Origin: Gracilibacteraceae bacterium
Lineage (GTDB): Bacteria; Bacillota; Desulfitobacteriia; Desulfitobacteriales; Syntrophobotulaceae
DNA length: 16,373 bases
Direction of reading: 5' to 3'
Assembly: GCA_031255985.1 (NCBI GenBank)
Contig: JAIRRL010000173.1
Span: 1 to 16,373, forward strand
In this document: positions 5,666-13,702 of the stretch, piece after piece
Numbering within the stretch: the stretch's first letter is position 1
How the letters are laid out: every line of letters begins with the position of its first letter
The notes under the pieces: generated by a model
Databases searched by the model: none
What the model was told of the DNA's origin: nothing
Seen by the model: the letters and a program-made list of their open reading frames with translations, nothing else
Program-made: the position numbers and the translations under genes

Positions 5666-8170
5666 TTGACGTCTCACAACAGTGCTTTGAAAAAACCGAA
5701 AAACTTATCGCCGCGAATCGAGTGGCTGCGCAACTTCTATTATAAGGGCGTCCGGCGCCGCTGGCACAATGAGTTCATGTCCTTTTCCACCGGAGCGCCC
5801 TGGGACGACAGTTTTGACGAGACCCAGTTTTACACGATGCTGGAGCAGCTGCGCAGCTCGGAACTGGTGCGGGCGGCGGTGAACCAGGACGCCACCGCCT
5901 ATGTGGTCAACGTGCCGGCGGATTTTTACGAACTCAGCCTGGCGGAGCGCAAAGCCTGGTTTGTCCGGGAAGTCATGGTCAACCATATGCCGCATGACAT
6001 CCTGCCGGGCGATCTCCTGGCCGGAGGCAAGTTCAATCTGCGCACGTCCCGCTGCTGGACCAAAGCGGAAAGCGAGCGGCGGCTGGCTATGCTCGAAGGA
6101 AAAAACGGCGCCCGCGCCCGGCACCTGGAGTACAATTTGCGCGGCTTCGGCAGCTGCGGCCCGACGCCGGGCCATCTGATTCCCGGCTACGAAAAAATCC
6201 TGCTCCACGGCTTCAAAGCCCAATACGAGTATATCGAGACTCTTTACGAGGCGCTGAGCGAGGATGAAAAAAACGGCCCCCAGGGCGCGCAACTCCGGGC
6301 GATGATGACGTCCTGCACCATGCCCCGCCTCCTGGCGGCCAAGTACGCCGCGGTCTGCACTCAGCTCGCCGGCCAGGCCAATACGGAGGAACGGCGGCAG
6401 GAATTGCTGACTATGGCCGCCAATCTTGAGGTAGTCCCCTGGCATGGGGCCAAAACCTTCTGGCAGGCGGTCATGTCGCTGTGGATGACGCATATGCTGG
6501 TGCTATCGGATGAGAATTACGCCGGGCCGGGCGTATCCTTCGGCCGGCTTGACCAGTATCTGTATCCTTTTTGGAAAAAATCGCTCGCCGAAGGGATGAC
6601 GCCTGAATTCGGCAAGGAAATCCTGAAATGCTTCTGGGTGCATTGCAACACCGCCTACGACGCCGCCATCAAACAAGGCTGCAATCAGGGCATCACGGCC
6701 GGTTTCGGCCAGCTCTTCAGTTTTTCCGGCTGCGGCAGGGGCGGCGCGGATATGACCAACGATTTCACTTATGTGCTTTTTGACGTGATCGACGATATGT
6801 CGCCGATTCTGGAGCCCAAGCCCAATGTGCGCCTGCACCGGGGAACCCCGGATAAGGTGCTGGACCGGGTGGTAAGCATGATCGCCGAGAGCCAGGGCGC
6901 GCCTTTTCTGATCAATTTTGACGAAAGATCCATGGCCGGGCTTCTGCGCCAGGCCAAGGAAAGCGGGGTCGAACACCTGATCAACGAGGATAACGTGTTT
7001 GACTACGCGAGCGTGGGTTGCCTGGAAAACACCATGGTTGGCAACGACCGCTCCGAAACCGTGAACAACAACCTCAATCTGGTCAAGGCCGTGGAGCTGA
7101 CTCTGGGCAGCGGCAAGGACATCGCGGAATACTATGATCTCGGCGCGAATTTGATTCCCGCGCGCCAGGACGGGCCGGACACCGGCGATCCGCGGAATTT
7201 CAAGACCTTCGCCGAGTTTTACCGGGCCTTTGAGACGCAGCTGAAAGCCCAGATCAAAAAAAGCGTGGAGCTTTACAATATCGGCGACGTTCTGCGGGCT
7301 GAGTTTTCCCCGACGCCGTATCTGTCCGTCCTGGTCAAGGGCTGCGCCGAAAGCGGCCGCGACTGCACAAACGGCGGCGCGGAACTCAGCTTCGCCACTA
7401 TCGAGGGCGTGACCTTCGCCACTACGGTGGACTCGCTGCTGGCGGTCAAATACCTGGTTTTTGACAAAAAAATCTGTACGATGGACGAGTTGATCCAAGC
7501 CCTCCGCGCCAATTGGGAGGGGTACGAAACCCTTCAGGCCGCGGCCAAAAACCGGGCGCCCAAGTACGGGCAGGACGACGATGAGGCGGACGAGCTGGCG
7601 CGCCGGGTCATGGACTGCTGGAGCAGCGAGTGCTGGCAGTATAAGACCGCGGCCAGCGGGGAGCAGTTCCGGGCCGGGATGCTCAGCTGGAACTACTGGA
7701 TCACTTACGCCGGGATTTTGCTGGCGACGCCGGACGGCAGAAAACGGGGCGAGTTTCTTTCCAACGCCATCTGCCCGACTAACGGCGCCGACGTCAACGG
7801 CCCCACGGCTAACGCCAATTCGGTGGGCAAGGTCATGGGCGGCCGCGATCCGCAAAACGGCGATTTTGAGGACTATCTGAGCAATTTGCCCAACGGCGCC
7901 AGTCATACCGTCACCTTCAGCCCGGCCATGCTCCGCGACGCGGAACACAAGGCCAAGTTCAAGGCTTTTCTCCGCGGTTATATCGAAAACGGCGGCACCG
8001 CCCTGCAAGTGAACGTCCTGGATGTGAACATGCTGAAAGAGGCGCAGGAGAATCCGGAGGAATACCAGAACCTGCTCGTGCGCGTCACCGGTTACAACGC
8101 TTATTTTACCAGCATCGGCAAGGAGCTGCAAAACGAGATCATTGCCAGGGAAAGCCATAATAAATGGTAA
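5666..8170 (+). CDS. Glycyl radical enzyme (PFL/diol-dehydratase family), possibly a sulfonate lyase
   Basis: Oxygen-sensitive enzyme whose backbone glycyl radical makes a cysteine thiyl radical that starts substrate cleavage. The protein has 834 residues from TTG 5666, in the usual family range. An N-terminal PFL domain ends in the active-site motif VGCLENT, with thiyl Cys452 and general base Glu454. The C-terminal glycyl loop RVTGYNAYF has radical Gly809. The C-x-E pair marks the lyase/dehydratase branches and excludes pyruvate formate-lyase proper, which has Cys-Cys. The GCLEN form, LPGDLLAG and GHLIPGYEK, together with a TRAP transporter upstream, recall from memory isethionate and dihydroxypropanesulfonate enzymes. 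A dehydratase or C-O/C-N lyase on another polyol derivative is equally open. The activase gene follows 13 nt later. The family is certain and the substrate is inferred. Confidence 0.9.
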   Translation: MTSHNSALKKPKNLSPRIEWLRNFYYKGVRRRWHNEFMSFSTGAPWDDSFDETQFYTMLEQLRSSELVRAAVNQDATAYVVNVPADFYELSLAERKAWFVREVMVNHMPHDILPGDLLAGGKFNLRTSRCWTKAESERRLAMLEGKNGARARHLEYNLRGFGSCGPTPGHLIPGYEKILLHGFKAQYEYIETLYEALSEDEKNGPQGAQLRAMMTSCTMPRLLAAKYAAVCTQLAGQANTEERRQELLTMAANLEVVPWHGAKTFWQAVMSLWMTHMLVLSDENYAGPGVSFGRLDQYLYPFWKKSLAEGMTPEFGKEILKCFWVHCNTAYDAAIKQGCNQGITAGFGQLFSFSGCGRGGADMTNDFTYVLFDVIDDMSPILEPKPNVRLHRGTPDKVLDRVVSMIAESQGAPFLINFDERSMAGLLRQAKESGVEHLINEDNVFDYASVGCLENTMVGNDRSETVNNNLNLVKAVELTLGSGKDIAEYYDLGANLIPARQDGPDTGDPRNFKTFAEFYRAFETQLKAQIKKSVELYNIGDVLRAEFSPTPYLSVLVKGCAESGRDCTNGGAELSFATIEGVTFATTVDSLLAVKYLVFDKKICTMDELIQALRANWEGYETLQAAAKNRAPKYGQDDDEADELARRVMDCWSSECWQYKTAASGEQFRAGMLSWNYWITYAGILLATPDGRKRGEFLSNAICPTNGADVNGPTANANSVGKVMGGRDPQNGDFEDYLSNLPNGASHTVTFSPAMLRDAEHKAKFKAFLRGYIENGGTALQVNVLDVNMLKEAQENPEEYQNLLVRVTGYNAYFTSIGKELQNEIIARESHNKW

Positions 8171-8174
8171 GGAG
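8169..8174 (+). promoter_or_regulatory. Ribosome binding site (AAGGAG) deciding the TTG start of the activase
   Basis: The TAA stop of the radical enzyme runs into AAGGAG, 9 nt before TTG 8184. An in-frame ATG at 8142 inside the radical enzyme gene would add 14 residues that do not belong to the activase family's N-terminus. Confidence 0.65.
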
Positions 8175-8183
8175 AGCCGGGAT

Positions 8184-9140
8184 TTGAGCGGAGAGATCAA
8201 AGCGGTAACGCTGGATATTCAGCGCTTGTCCACCGAAGACGGGCCGGGCCTGCGCACTACGGTTTTTTTCAAGGGCTGCAATTTGGCTTGCGCCTGGTGT
8301 CATAATCCGGAGAGCATCGCCTTGAAGAAACAGGTGCAATGGCTGGAGACCCGTTGTATCGGCTGCCGGCTCTGTCTGGCCGTCTGCGGGCGGGAAGCGC
8401 TGAGTATGGACGAGAACGGGATTCGGCGCGACCGGGAAAAATGTCTGCTGTGCGCCGCCTGCGCGGAGGCTTGCCCGGCCAGGGCGCAGGAGATCAAGGG
8501 GACGGAGTGGGAACTGGCGGCTTTGGTGCGGGAAGTTTTGAAAGACAGGGCCTATTTCGGTTCCGAGGGCGGCGTCACCGTATCGGGCGGCGAAGCGCTG
8601 CTGCAAATCGCTTTTGTGGAAAAATTTCTCGCGGCGCTGAAAAAACAAGGCGTGCATACGGCGGTGGACACGGCGGGCCTGCTGCCCCGCAGCGTCTTGG
8701 AGCGGGTTTTGCCCTGGACGGATCTGATTCTTTTGGATTTGAAGCTGATGGACGCCGTAGCGCATAAGAAATTCACCGGCGCGGACAACGGCCTGATTTT
8801 GCGGAACGCGGAATTTTTGGCCGCCCGGCGGCGGGAAGGCGGGCCGGAGCTTTGGATCAGGACGCCCATGATCCCCGGGGCCACGGATACGGCGGCCAAC
8901 GTCGCCGCCATCGGCCGTTTTATCGGCGAGAAGCTGCAAAACGCGCCCGCCCGCTGGGAACTCTGCGCTTTTAATAATTTGTGCGCCGATAAATACAGGC
9001 GCCTGGATATGGATTGGCAGTACGCCGGCGTCCCTCCGCTGCGCGAGGCGGAAATGGAAGCGCTTTACTCCGTCGCGCGCCAAAGCGGCGCGCGCCCGGA
9101 CATGGTCAGGCGGTCGGGGGCGACGAGAACGGAAGACTAA
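8184..9140 (+). CDS. Glycyl radical enzyme activase (radical SAM)
   Basis: Installs the glycyl radical on the neighbouring enzyme by abstracting a hydrogen from its Gly loop with a 5'-deoxyadenosyl radical. The protein has 318 residues from TTG 8184. The radical SAM cluster motif CNLACAWC gives Cys32, Cys36 and Cys39. A ferredoxin-like insert binds two more [4Fe-4S] clusters (Cys58, 61, 64, 68 and Cys87, 90, 93, 97). This insert is found in activases of dehydratase and lyase-type radical enzymes but not in the short PFL activase. The SAM-binding GGE motif reads VSGGEA at 133-138, with Ala where Pro is usual. The C-terminus is rich in Arg and Ser and weakly conserved. It immediately follows its partner, which is the normal arrangement. 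The function is firm. Confidence 0.93.
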   Translation: MSGEIKAVTLDIQRLSTEDGPGLRTTVFFKGCNLACAWCHNPESIALKKQVQWLETRCIGCRLCLAVCGREALSMDENGIRRDREKCLLCAACAEACPARAQEIKGTEWELAALVREVLKDRAYFGSEGGVTVSGGEALLQIAFVEKFLAALKKQGVHTAVDTAGLLPRSVLERVLPWTDLILLDLKLMDAVAHKKFTGADNGLILRNAEFLAARRREGGPELWIRTPMIPGATDTAANVAAIGRFIGEKLQNAPARWELCAFNNLCADKYRRLDMDWQYAGVPPLREAEMEALYSVARQSGARPDMVRRSGATRTED

Positions 9141-9153
9141 GGAGGAGTCGCAT

Positions 9154-10017
9154 ATGCGCTCATTGCGGGAGATCAATACAAAATTTATGGCGGACGAGAA
9201 GAAGCTGGACTTTTACGGGACGCTGGGCCCGGACGGCTGGCCGCATATCACCGTGCTCAACTCCTTGCTGCAGCTGGACGAGACGACGCTTGTCTGGGGG
9301 CAGTTCTGTCAGGGACTGAGCAAGCGGAACCATCAGCTTAACCATAAGATAGGCTTTTTGCTCCTGTCGCCGGACAAGCGGATTCTGACCGGCCGGGCGG
9401 ACTGGCTGGAGAGCCGGACTGCCGGAGCCGAGTTTGACATGTACAACAGTATTCCCCGCTATCGCTACAATTCGTATTTCGGCTATTCGCCGGTGCATTA
9501 CCTGAAGCTCGCCCGGATAGGGGAGAGCCAGGCCCTCGATACGGCCGCTTACGCCCGCGCCCGCGCGATGAGCGAAAAACTCAAGTCTTCCGTTTATGAG
9601 GGCGCGAGCCCGGACGCGGTCAGTGTTTATACCCGCAGTTATTTCGCGGATCCGGCCGCTTTTTTGGTGCTGGCTTATATGGACGGGGACGGTTATCCGC
9701 ATCTGCTGCCGCTGGGGCAGGCCGTCCTCACCGGGGCAAGCCGGGTGGTTTTCACGCCGGAACCGGAGCGGGAGACGTTGACCCGCTTGGGCGAGCGGAC
9801 AAAAGTGGCGATTTACGCGATCACGCTGCAAAAAATGTTTTCCGTGCTGGTGAAGGGCGAACTCGTTTGGAAGCGGGTCGGCCCGGACAAGCTGGGCGTG
9901 GTGGAGATAGAGCAGGTTTACAACCCGATGATGCCCAAACCCGGCTATATTTACCCCCGCCCCTGCCTGCGGCGCGAGGTTGAGTTTGAGGACGCGCTGT
10001 ACGAATACAATGTTTGA
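9154..10017 (+). CDS. PNPOx-like FMN-binding split-barrel protein, function unknown
   Basis: 287 residues. The N-terminal part (MRSLREINTKFMADEK, then LDFYGTLGPDGWPHITVLNSL) has the pattern of pyridoxamine 5'-phosphate oxidase-like FMN barrels: a small beta strand, a DG-P turn and a buried N-S. A second, similar segment (AAFLVLAYMDGDGYPHLLPLGQA) starts near residue 170, so the protein looks like two tandem barrel halves. A tail with PRPCLRREVEFEDALYEY follows. No transmembrane segment is seen. A perfect AAGGAGG ribosome site sits between the activase stop and the ATG. Members of this fold act as flavin reductases, oxidases or heme/F420 binders; none can be chosen here. Its place between the radical enzyme pair and glpP suggests a step in the same pathway or protection of it. 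Confidence 0.65.
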   Translation: MRSLREINTKFMADEKKLDFYGTLGPDGWPHITVLNSLLQLDETTLVWGQFCQGLSKRNHQLNHKIGFLLLSPDKRILTGRADWLESRTAGAEFDMYNSIPRYRYNSYFGYSPVHYLKLARIGESQALDTAAYARARAMSEKLKSSVYEGASPDAVSVYTRSYFADPAAFLVLAYMDGDGYPHLLPLGQAVLTGASRVVFTPEPERETLTRLGERTKVAIYAITLQKMFSVLVKGELVWKRVGPDKLGVVEIEQVYNPMMPKPGYIYPRPCLRREVEFEDALYEYNV

Positions 10018-10029
10018 CGGGTCAGGAAT

Positions 10030-10602
10030 ATGATTAAAAAAAGATTTTTCTCCAGTCTGGAAAGAATTCCCATAGTGGCTTCGGTGAAAGATGAAGAAAC
10101 GCTGGCGGTCGCTCTGCAATCGGAATGTGAGATCATTTTTACCCTCTACGGCGACGTCTGTTCCATCGCCGCCATCGTCGAGACAGGCAAAAAAGCCGGC
10201 AAAACTGTGATCGTGCATTTTGACATGATCGACGGCCTGTCCAGCCGGGAGATCGCCGTGAAATTCCTGAAGGAAAACACGCGGGCCGACGGCATTATCA
10301 GCACCCGCGCCGGCATCATCAAGGCCGCCCGCGACCTGAATATGATCGCTATCCAGCGCTGTTTCCTGATTGATTCCATCGCGATGGAAAATTTCAAAAA
10401 ACATGTCACCGGCAACTACGCCGACGCGGTGGAAGTGCTGCCGGCCGTCATGCCCAAGATAATCCGCCGGATTACGTCTTTTTGCGATATTCCCCTCATC
10501 ATCGGCGGGCTGATTCTGGATAAGGAAGACGTGGTTCTCGGACTGGAATCGGGGGCGGTGGCGGTGTCCAGCACCAATCCCGATATATGGACGATGTTGT
10601 AA
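10030..10602 (+). CDS. glpP: Glycerol-3-phosphate responsive antiterminator
   Basis: RNA-binding regulator that, with glycerol-3-phosphate, prevents termination in glp leader RNAs. At 190 residues it is the same size as Bacillus GlpP, a TIM-barrel-like protein. The family blocks are VHFDMIDGLS, ADGIISTRAG, IQRCFLIDS, VEVLPAVMPKII, PLIIGGLI and AVSSTN near the end, the last being the phosphate-binding region. The gene lies 12 nt after the flavin-barrel gene. Its only ribosome signal is AGGA two bases before the ATG, so translation is probably weak or coupled to the gene upstream, keeping the regulator scarce. The likely target is the hairpin at 2394-2451 at the head of the same operon. This would be positive autoregulation. 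Confidence 0.93.
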   Translation: MIKKRFFSSLERIPIVASVKDEETLAVALQSECEIIFTLYGDVCSIAAIVETGKKAGKTVIVHFDMIDGLSSREIAVKFLKENTRADGIISTRAGIIKAARDLNMIAIQRCFLIDSIAMENFKKHVTGNYADAVEVLPAVMPKIIRRITSFCDIPLIIGGLILDKEDVVLGLESGAVAVSSTNPDIWTML

Positions 10603-10613
10603 GGAGCGCTGAT

Positions 10614-12107
10614 ATGGCAAAACAGTATATACTCGCAATCGATCAGGGAACCACGAGCTGCCGGGCGATTTTGTTTGACAAAGACAGCCGGGTCGCCGGC
10701 ATGGCCCAGAAGGAATTCACCCAGTATTATCCGCGCCCCGGTTGGGTGGAGCATGATCCGGATGAGATATGGAGCGCCCAGGTTGGCGTGATCGCGGAGC
10801 TTTTCGCCCGTCATAACACGGGGGGGCGGGAGATCGACGCCATCGGCGTCACGAACCAGCGGGAGACGACGCTTGTCTGGGAAAAAGCCAGCGGCCGGCC
10901 GATTTACCCCGCTATCGTCTGGCAATGCCGCCGCACGGCGGAAATATGCGACGAGCTTGCCGCCAGAGGTCTGGCCGACATGCTGCGGCAAAAGACGGGC
11001 CTGGTGCTGGACGCCTATTTTTCCGCTACGAAGCTCAAATGGATTCTGGATAATGTGGATGGGGCGCGAGCGCGGGCGGAGCGGGGGGAGCTGCTTTTCG
11101 GCACCGTCGATACCTGGCTGACCTGGAAACTGACGGGCGGGAAGGCTCATGTGACCGATTGCTCGAACGCTTCCCGCACCATGCTCTATAATATCCGGGA
11201 TATGGCCTGGGATGAGGAGATTTTGGCGGAGTTGGATATTCCCGCCGTCATGCTGCCGGAAGTCAAGGATTCCAGCGGTTTCTTCGCCGAGACCGATCCC
11301 GGCGTTTTTTTCGGTTACAATATTCCGATCACCGGCATCGCCGGGGATCAGCAGGCGGCGCTTTTCGGGCAGGCCTGTTTTGAGTCCGGGATGTGCAAGA
11401 ACACATACGGCACCGGTTGTTTTATGCTGATGAATACGGGGGATAAACTCTATACCTCCAAAGCGAATCTGCTTTCGACCGTCGCCTGGAGCATCGGCGG
11501 CCGGGTGAATTACGCGCTGGAAGGCAGCGTTTTTGTGGGCGGCGCGGTGGTGCAGTGGCTGCGGGACGAGCTCAAGCTGGTGGAGACGGCGGCGGATTCG
11601 GAATACTTTGCCGCCAAGGTGGCGGATAACGGCGGGGTCTACATGGTGCCGGCTTTTACCGGCCTGGGAGCGCCTCATTGGGATATGCGGGCCAGGGGGG
11701 CGATATTCGGCCTCACCCGCGGCCACAACAAAAACCATCTCATCCGCGCCGCGCTGGAGGCTATCGCCTACCAGACGAAGGACATCCTGACCGCGATGGA
11801 AGACGATTCCGGCATCCGGCTGAAGATGCTCAAGGTGGACGGCGGGGCGGTGCAAAACAATCTGCTCATGCAGTTTCAAGCCGATATACTGGGCGTGGCC
11901 GTGGAGCGGCCGCGCTGCGTCGAGACCACCGCCTTGGGCGCGGCTTATCTGGCGGGTCTCAGCACGGGTTTTTGGGCCGGGCCGGAGGAACTTACCGCCT
12001 GCGGCGCGGAGCGCCGCTTTGAGCCGCAGATGCCGGCGGAAGTCAGCGCCGGCTACTACCGGAACTGGCAGAAAGCCGTCAGCCGGGTCAAGGACTGGTG
12101 CTTATGA
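10614..12107 (+). CDS. glpK: Glycerol kinase
   Basis: Phosphorylates glycerol to sn-glycerol-3-phosphate with ATP; enzymes of this family also accept dihydroxyacetone. The protein has 497 residues, the normal length. FGGY-family motifs are AIDQGTTSCRA (phosphate 1), VTNQRETTLVWEKASGRPIYPAIVWQCRRT (signature), GIAGDQQAALFG (phosphate 2), GLGAPHWDMRARGAI and VDGGAVQNN (adenosine). The start is ATG 10614 with AAGGAG 7 nt upstream. A GTP- or PTS-dependent control detail stands out: the histidine phosphorylated by HPr in Gram-positive kinases such as Enterococcus (His232, context HFYG) is replaced here by Val231 (GVFFG). The stop overlaps the glpA start as ATGA. No glycerol facilitator gene is adjacent, so glycerol must arrive by diffusion, from elsewhere, or as an intracellular product. 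Confidence 0.96.
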   Translation: MAKQYILAIDQGTTSCRAILFDKDSRVAGMAQKEFTQYYPRPGWVEHDPDEIWSAQVGVIAELFARHNTGGREIDAIGVTNQRETTLVWEKASGRPIYPAIVWQCRRTAEICDELAARGLADMLRQKTGLVLDAYFSATKLKWILDNVDGARARAERGELLFGTVDTWLTWKLTGGKAHVTDCSNASRTMLYNIRDMAWDEEILAELDIPAVMLPEVKDSSGFFAETDPGVFFGYNIPITGIAGDQQAALFGQACFESGMCKNTYGTGCFMLMNTGDKLYTSKANLLSTVAWSIGGRVNYALEGSVFVGGAVVQWLRDELKLVETAADSEYFAAKVADNGGVYMVPAFTGLGAPHWDMRARGAIFGLTRGHNKNHLIRAALEAIAYQTKDILTAMEDDSGIRLKMLKVDGGAVQNNLLMQFQADILGVAVERPRCVETTALGAAYLAGLSTGFWAGPEELTACGAERRFEPQMPAEVSAGYYRNWQKAVSRVKDWCL

Positions 12108-13702
12108 CCGGAAGCCGGACGCGGATCATGGTCGTAGGCGGAGGGGCGACCGGGGTGGGGATCGTGCGCGACTTGGCCCTCCGGGGCGTTGAAACTGTTT
12201 TGGTTGAGCAAAAAGACCTGGCTCACGGCGCCAGCTTCCGTTTTCACGGGCTGCTGCACAGCGGCGCCCGCTACGCGGTGAACGATCCGGCCGCCGCGCG
12301 GGAGTGCGCCGGCGAAAACCGGCTTTTGGGCCGCGTAGCTTCCACCTGCGTGAAAAAATGCGGCGGCCTTTTTCTGCAATTGGCCAGCGATCCGGACGAT
12401 TACGCCGAGGCTTGGCTGGCCGGGTGCCGGCAGGCCGGGATTGAGGCGGCGCCGGTCGCGGTCGAAGACGTTCTCCGGGAAAACCCGTACCTGACCGGAG
12501 GGCTGAAAAGGGCTTACCGCGTGGAAGACGGCGTCATAGACGGGGCGCGCCTGGTGTGGACGCACGCTTTTCAGGCGGCGAGCCGCGGGGCTAAGGTGCT
12601 GACCTATACGAAACTTACCGCCATCCGCCAAGCGGGCGGCAAAGTGGAAGGCGCCGAAACCGTGAATACTTTGACCGGCGAAAAAACCTTCTGGGAATGT
12701 GAAATGATCATCAACGCCGCCGGGGCCTGGGCGGAAGAAGTGGCGAAACTGGGCGGCGCCCGCCTGTCGATCACGAAAAACAAAGGCTCTCTCCTGGTCT
12801 TCAATCAGCCTTTTACGGCCAAAGTGCTGAACCGCTTGCGCGCCCCCGGCGACGGCGATATTATTGTGCCTCATCATACCGTGACTATTTTGGGAACGAC
12901 GTCGATCAATATCGAGGATCTGGACGCAGCGCCGCCGACGGCGGCGGAGGTGGATCAGCTGCTGGCCGCCGGGCGGGAACTCATCCCGGAGATCGACAGC
13001 CAGCGGCTGCTCCGGGTCTATGCGGGGATCAGGCCGCTTTACGCCGGCGCCGTGGGCGGCAACGACGACGGGCGGGATATATCCAGAGAGTTTGTGATAA
13101 TTGATCACGGGCGGGAAGGGCTGCGCGGCCTGGTCAGCCTGATCGGCGGCAAACTGACCACCTACCGCCTGATTGCGGAAAAAACCGTCGATTACGTCTG
13201 CCGGGAGCTGGGAATCGCCAAACCTTGCCTGACCGCGCAGATACCCCTGGTGGCCCCGGAACTTCTGCGGGGAGAACGCGGGAAAGTCAGCAAGTATGTT
13301 TTCCGTTACGGCGAAAAAGGGCCGTCTGTCCAGGCGGTGATCGACGCTCACCCGGAAAAGGCGGATGTGATCTGCGAATGTGAGGATATCTGCGGCGCCG
13401 AAATCGAGGAGATCTCATCCTGGGAAAGCACCAAAAACCTGGATGATCTGCGCCGCAAGACCAGAGTGGGCATGGGCACCTGCCAGGGGCTTTATTGCTC
13501 GTTTCGCAGCTTGGGGGCCGCCTGGCGCTTCCTGCGGGAAAAACCGGAGCCGCCTCTGCAGCAATTACTGAATTTTCTGGAAAATCGCTTCCGCGGGCAG
13601 AAATATTTACTGTGGGAATCACAGATCCGGGAATGCGAACTGACTTTGGGGATCTACAGCGCGATTTTTAATATAGAGAGGGCGGAGGAAAGTGAAGTAT
13701 GA
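12104..13702 (+). CDS. glpA: Anaerobic glycerol-3-phosphate dehydrogenase, large FAD subunit
   Basis: Catalytic subunit oxidising glycerol-3-phosphate to dihydroxyacetone phosphate in the GlpABC complex. It has 532 residues, close to the 542 of E. coli GlpA. The N-terminal FAD motif is GGGATG (residues 12-17), then HGLLHSGARYAV, a DAO-type domain (RVYAGIRPL, LIGGKLTTYRL), and a C-terminal BFD-like [2Fe-2S] domain with Cys424, Cys426, Cys460 and Cys465 (CEC and TCQGLYC). That domain separates GlpA from aerobic GlpD. The conserved loop usually reading GRxHGLLHSG is FRFHGLLHSG here, with Phe replacing Gly. The start is ATG 12104, overlapping the glpK stop by 4 nt, with AAGGA 9 nt upstream. It overlaps glpB by 11 nt. 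Confidence 0.95.
   Translation: MTGSRTRIMVVGGGATGVGIVRDLALRGVETVLVEQKDLAHGASFRFHGLLHSGARYAVNDPAAARECAGENRLLGRVASTCVKKCGGLFLQLASDPDDYAEAWLAGCRQAGIEAAPVAVEDVLRENPYLTGGLKRAYRVEDGVIDGARLVWTHAFQAASRGAKVLTYTKLTAIRQAGGKVEGAETVNTLTGEKTFWECEMIINAAGAWAEEVAKLGGARLSITKNKGSLLVFNQPFTAKVLNRLRAPGDGDIIVPHHTVTILGTTSINIEDLDAAPPTAAEVDQLLAAGRELIPEIDSQRLLRVYAGIRPLYAGAVGGNDDGRDISREFVIIDHGREGLRGLVSLIGGKLTTYRLIAEKTVDYVCRELGIAKPCLTAQIPLVAPELLRGERGKVSKYVFRYGEKGPSVQAVIDAHPEKADVICECEDICGAEIEEISSWESTKNLDDLRRKTRVGMGTCQGLYCSFRSLGAAWRFLREKPEPPLQQLLNFLENRFRGQKYLLWESQIRECELTLGIYSAIFNIERAEESEV

Noticed and set aside
5666..8170. Naming the radical enzyme isethionate sulfite-lyase outright
   Set aside because: Motifs and TRAP context fit, but no sulfite reductase, acetaldehyde or hydroxyacetone enzyme is in view, and the glp genes point elsewhere; the substrate stays open.
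6503..8200. Very long minus-strand open frame opposite the radical enzyme, with similar long antisense frames opposite glpK, glpA and glpB
   Set aside because: They are frame shadows from GC-rich third positions; they lack ribosome sites and conserved motifs, and the plus strand carries clear family motifs throughout.
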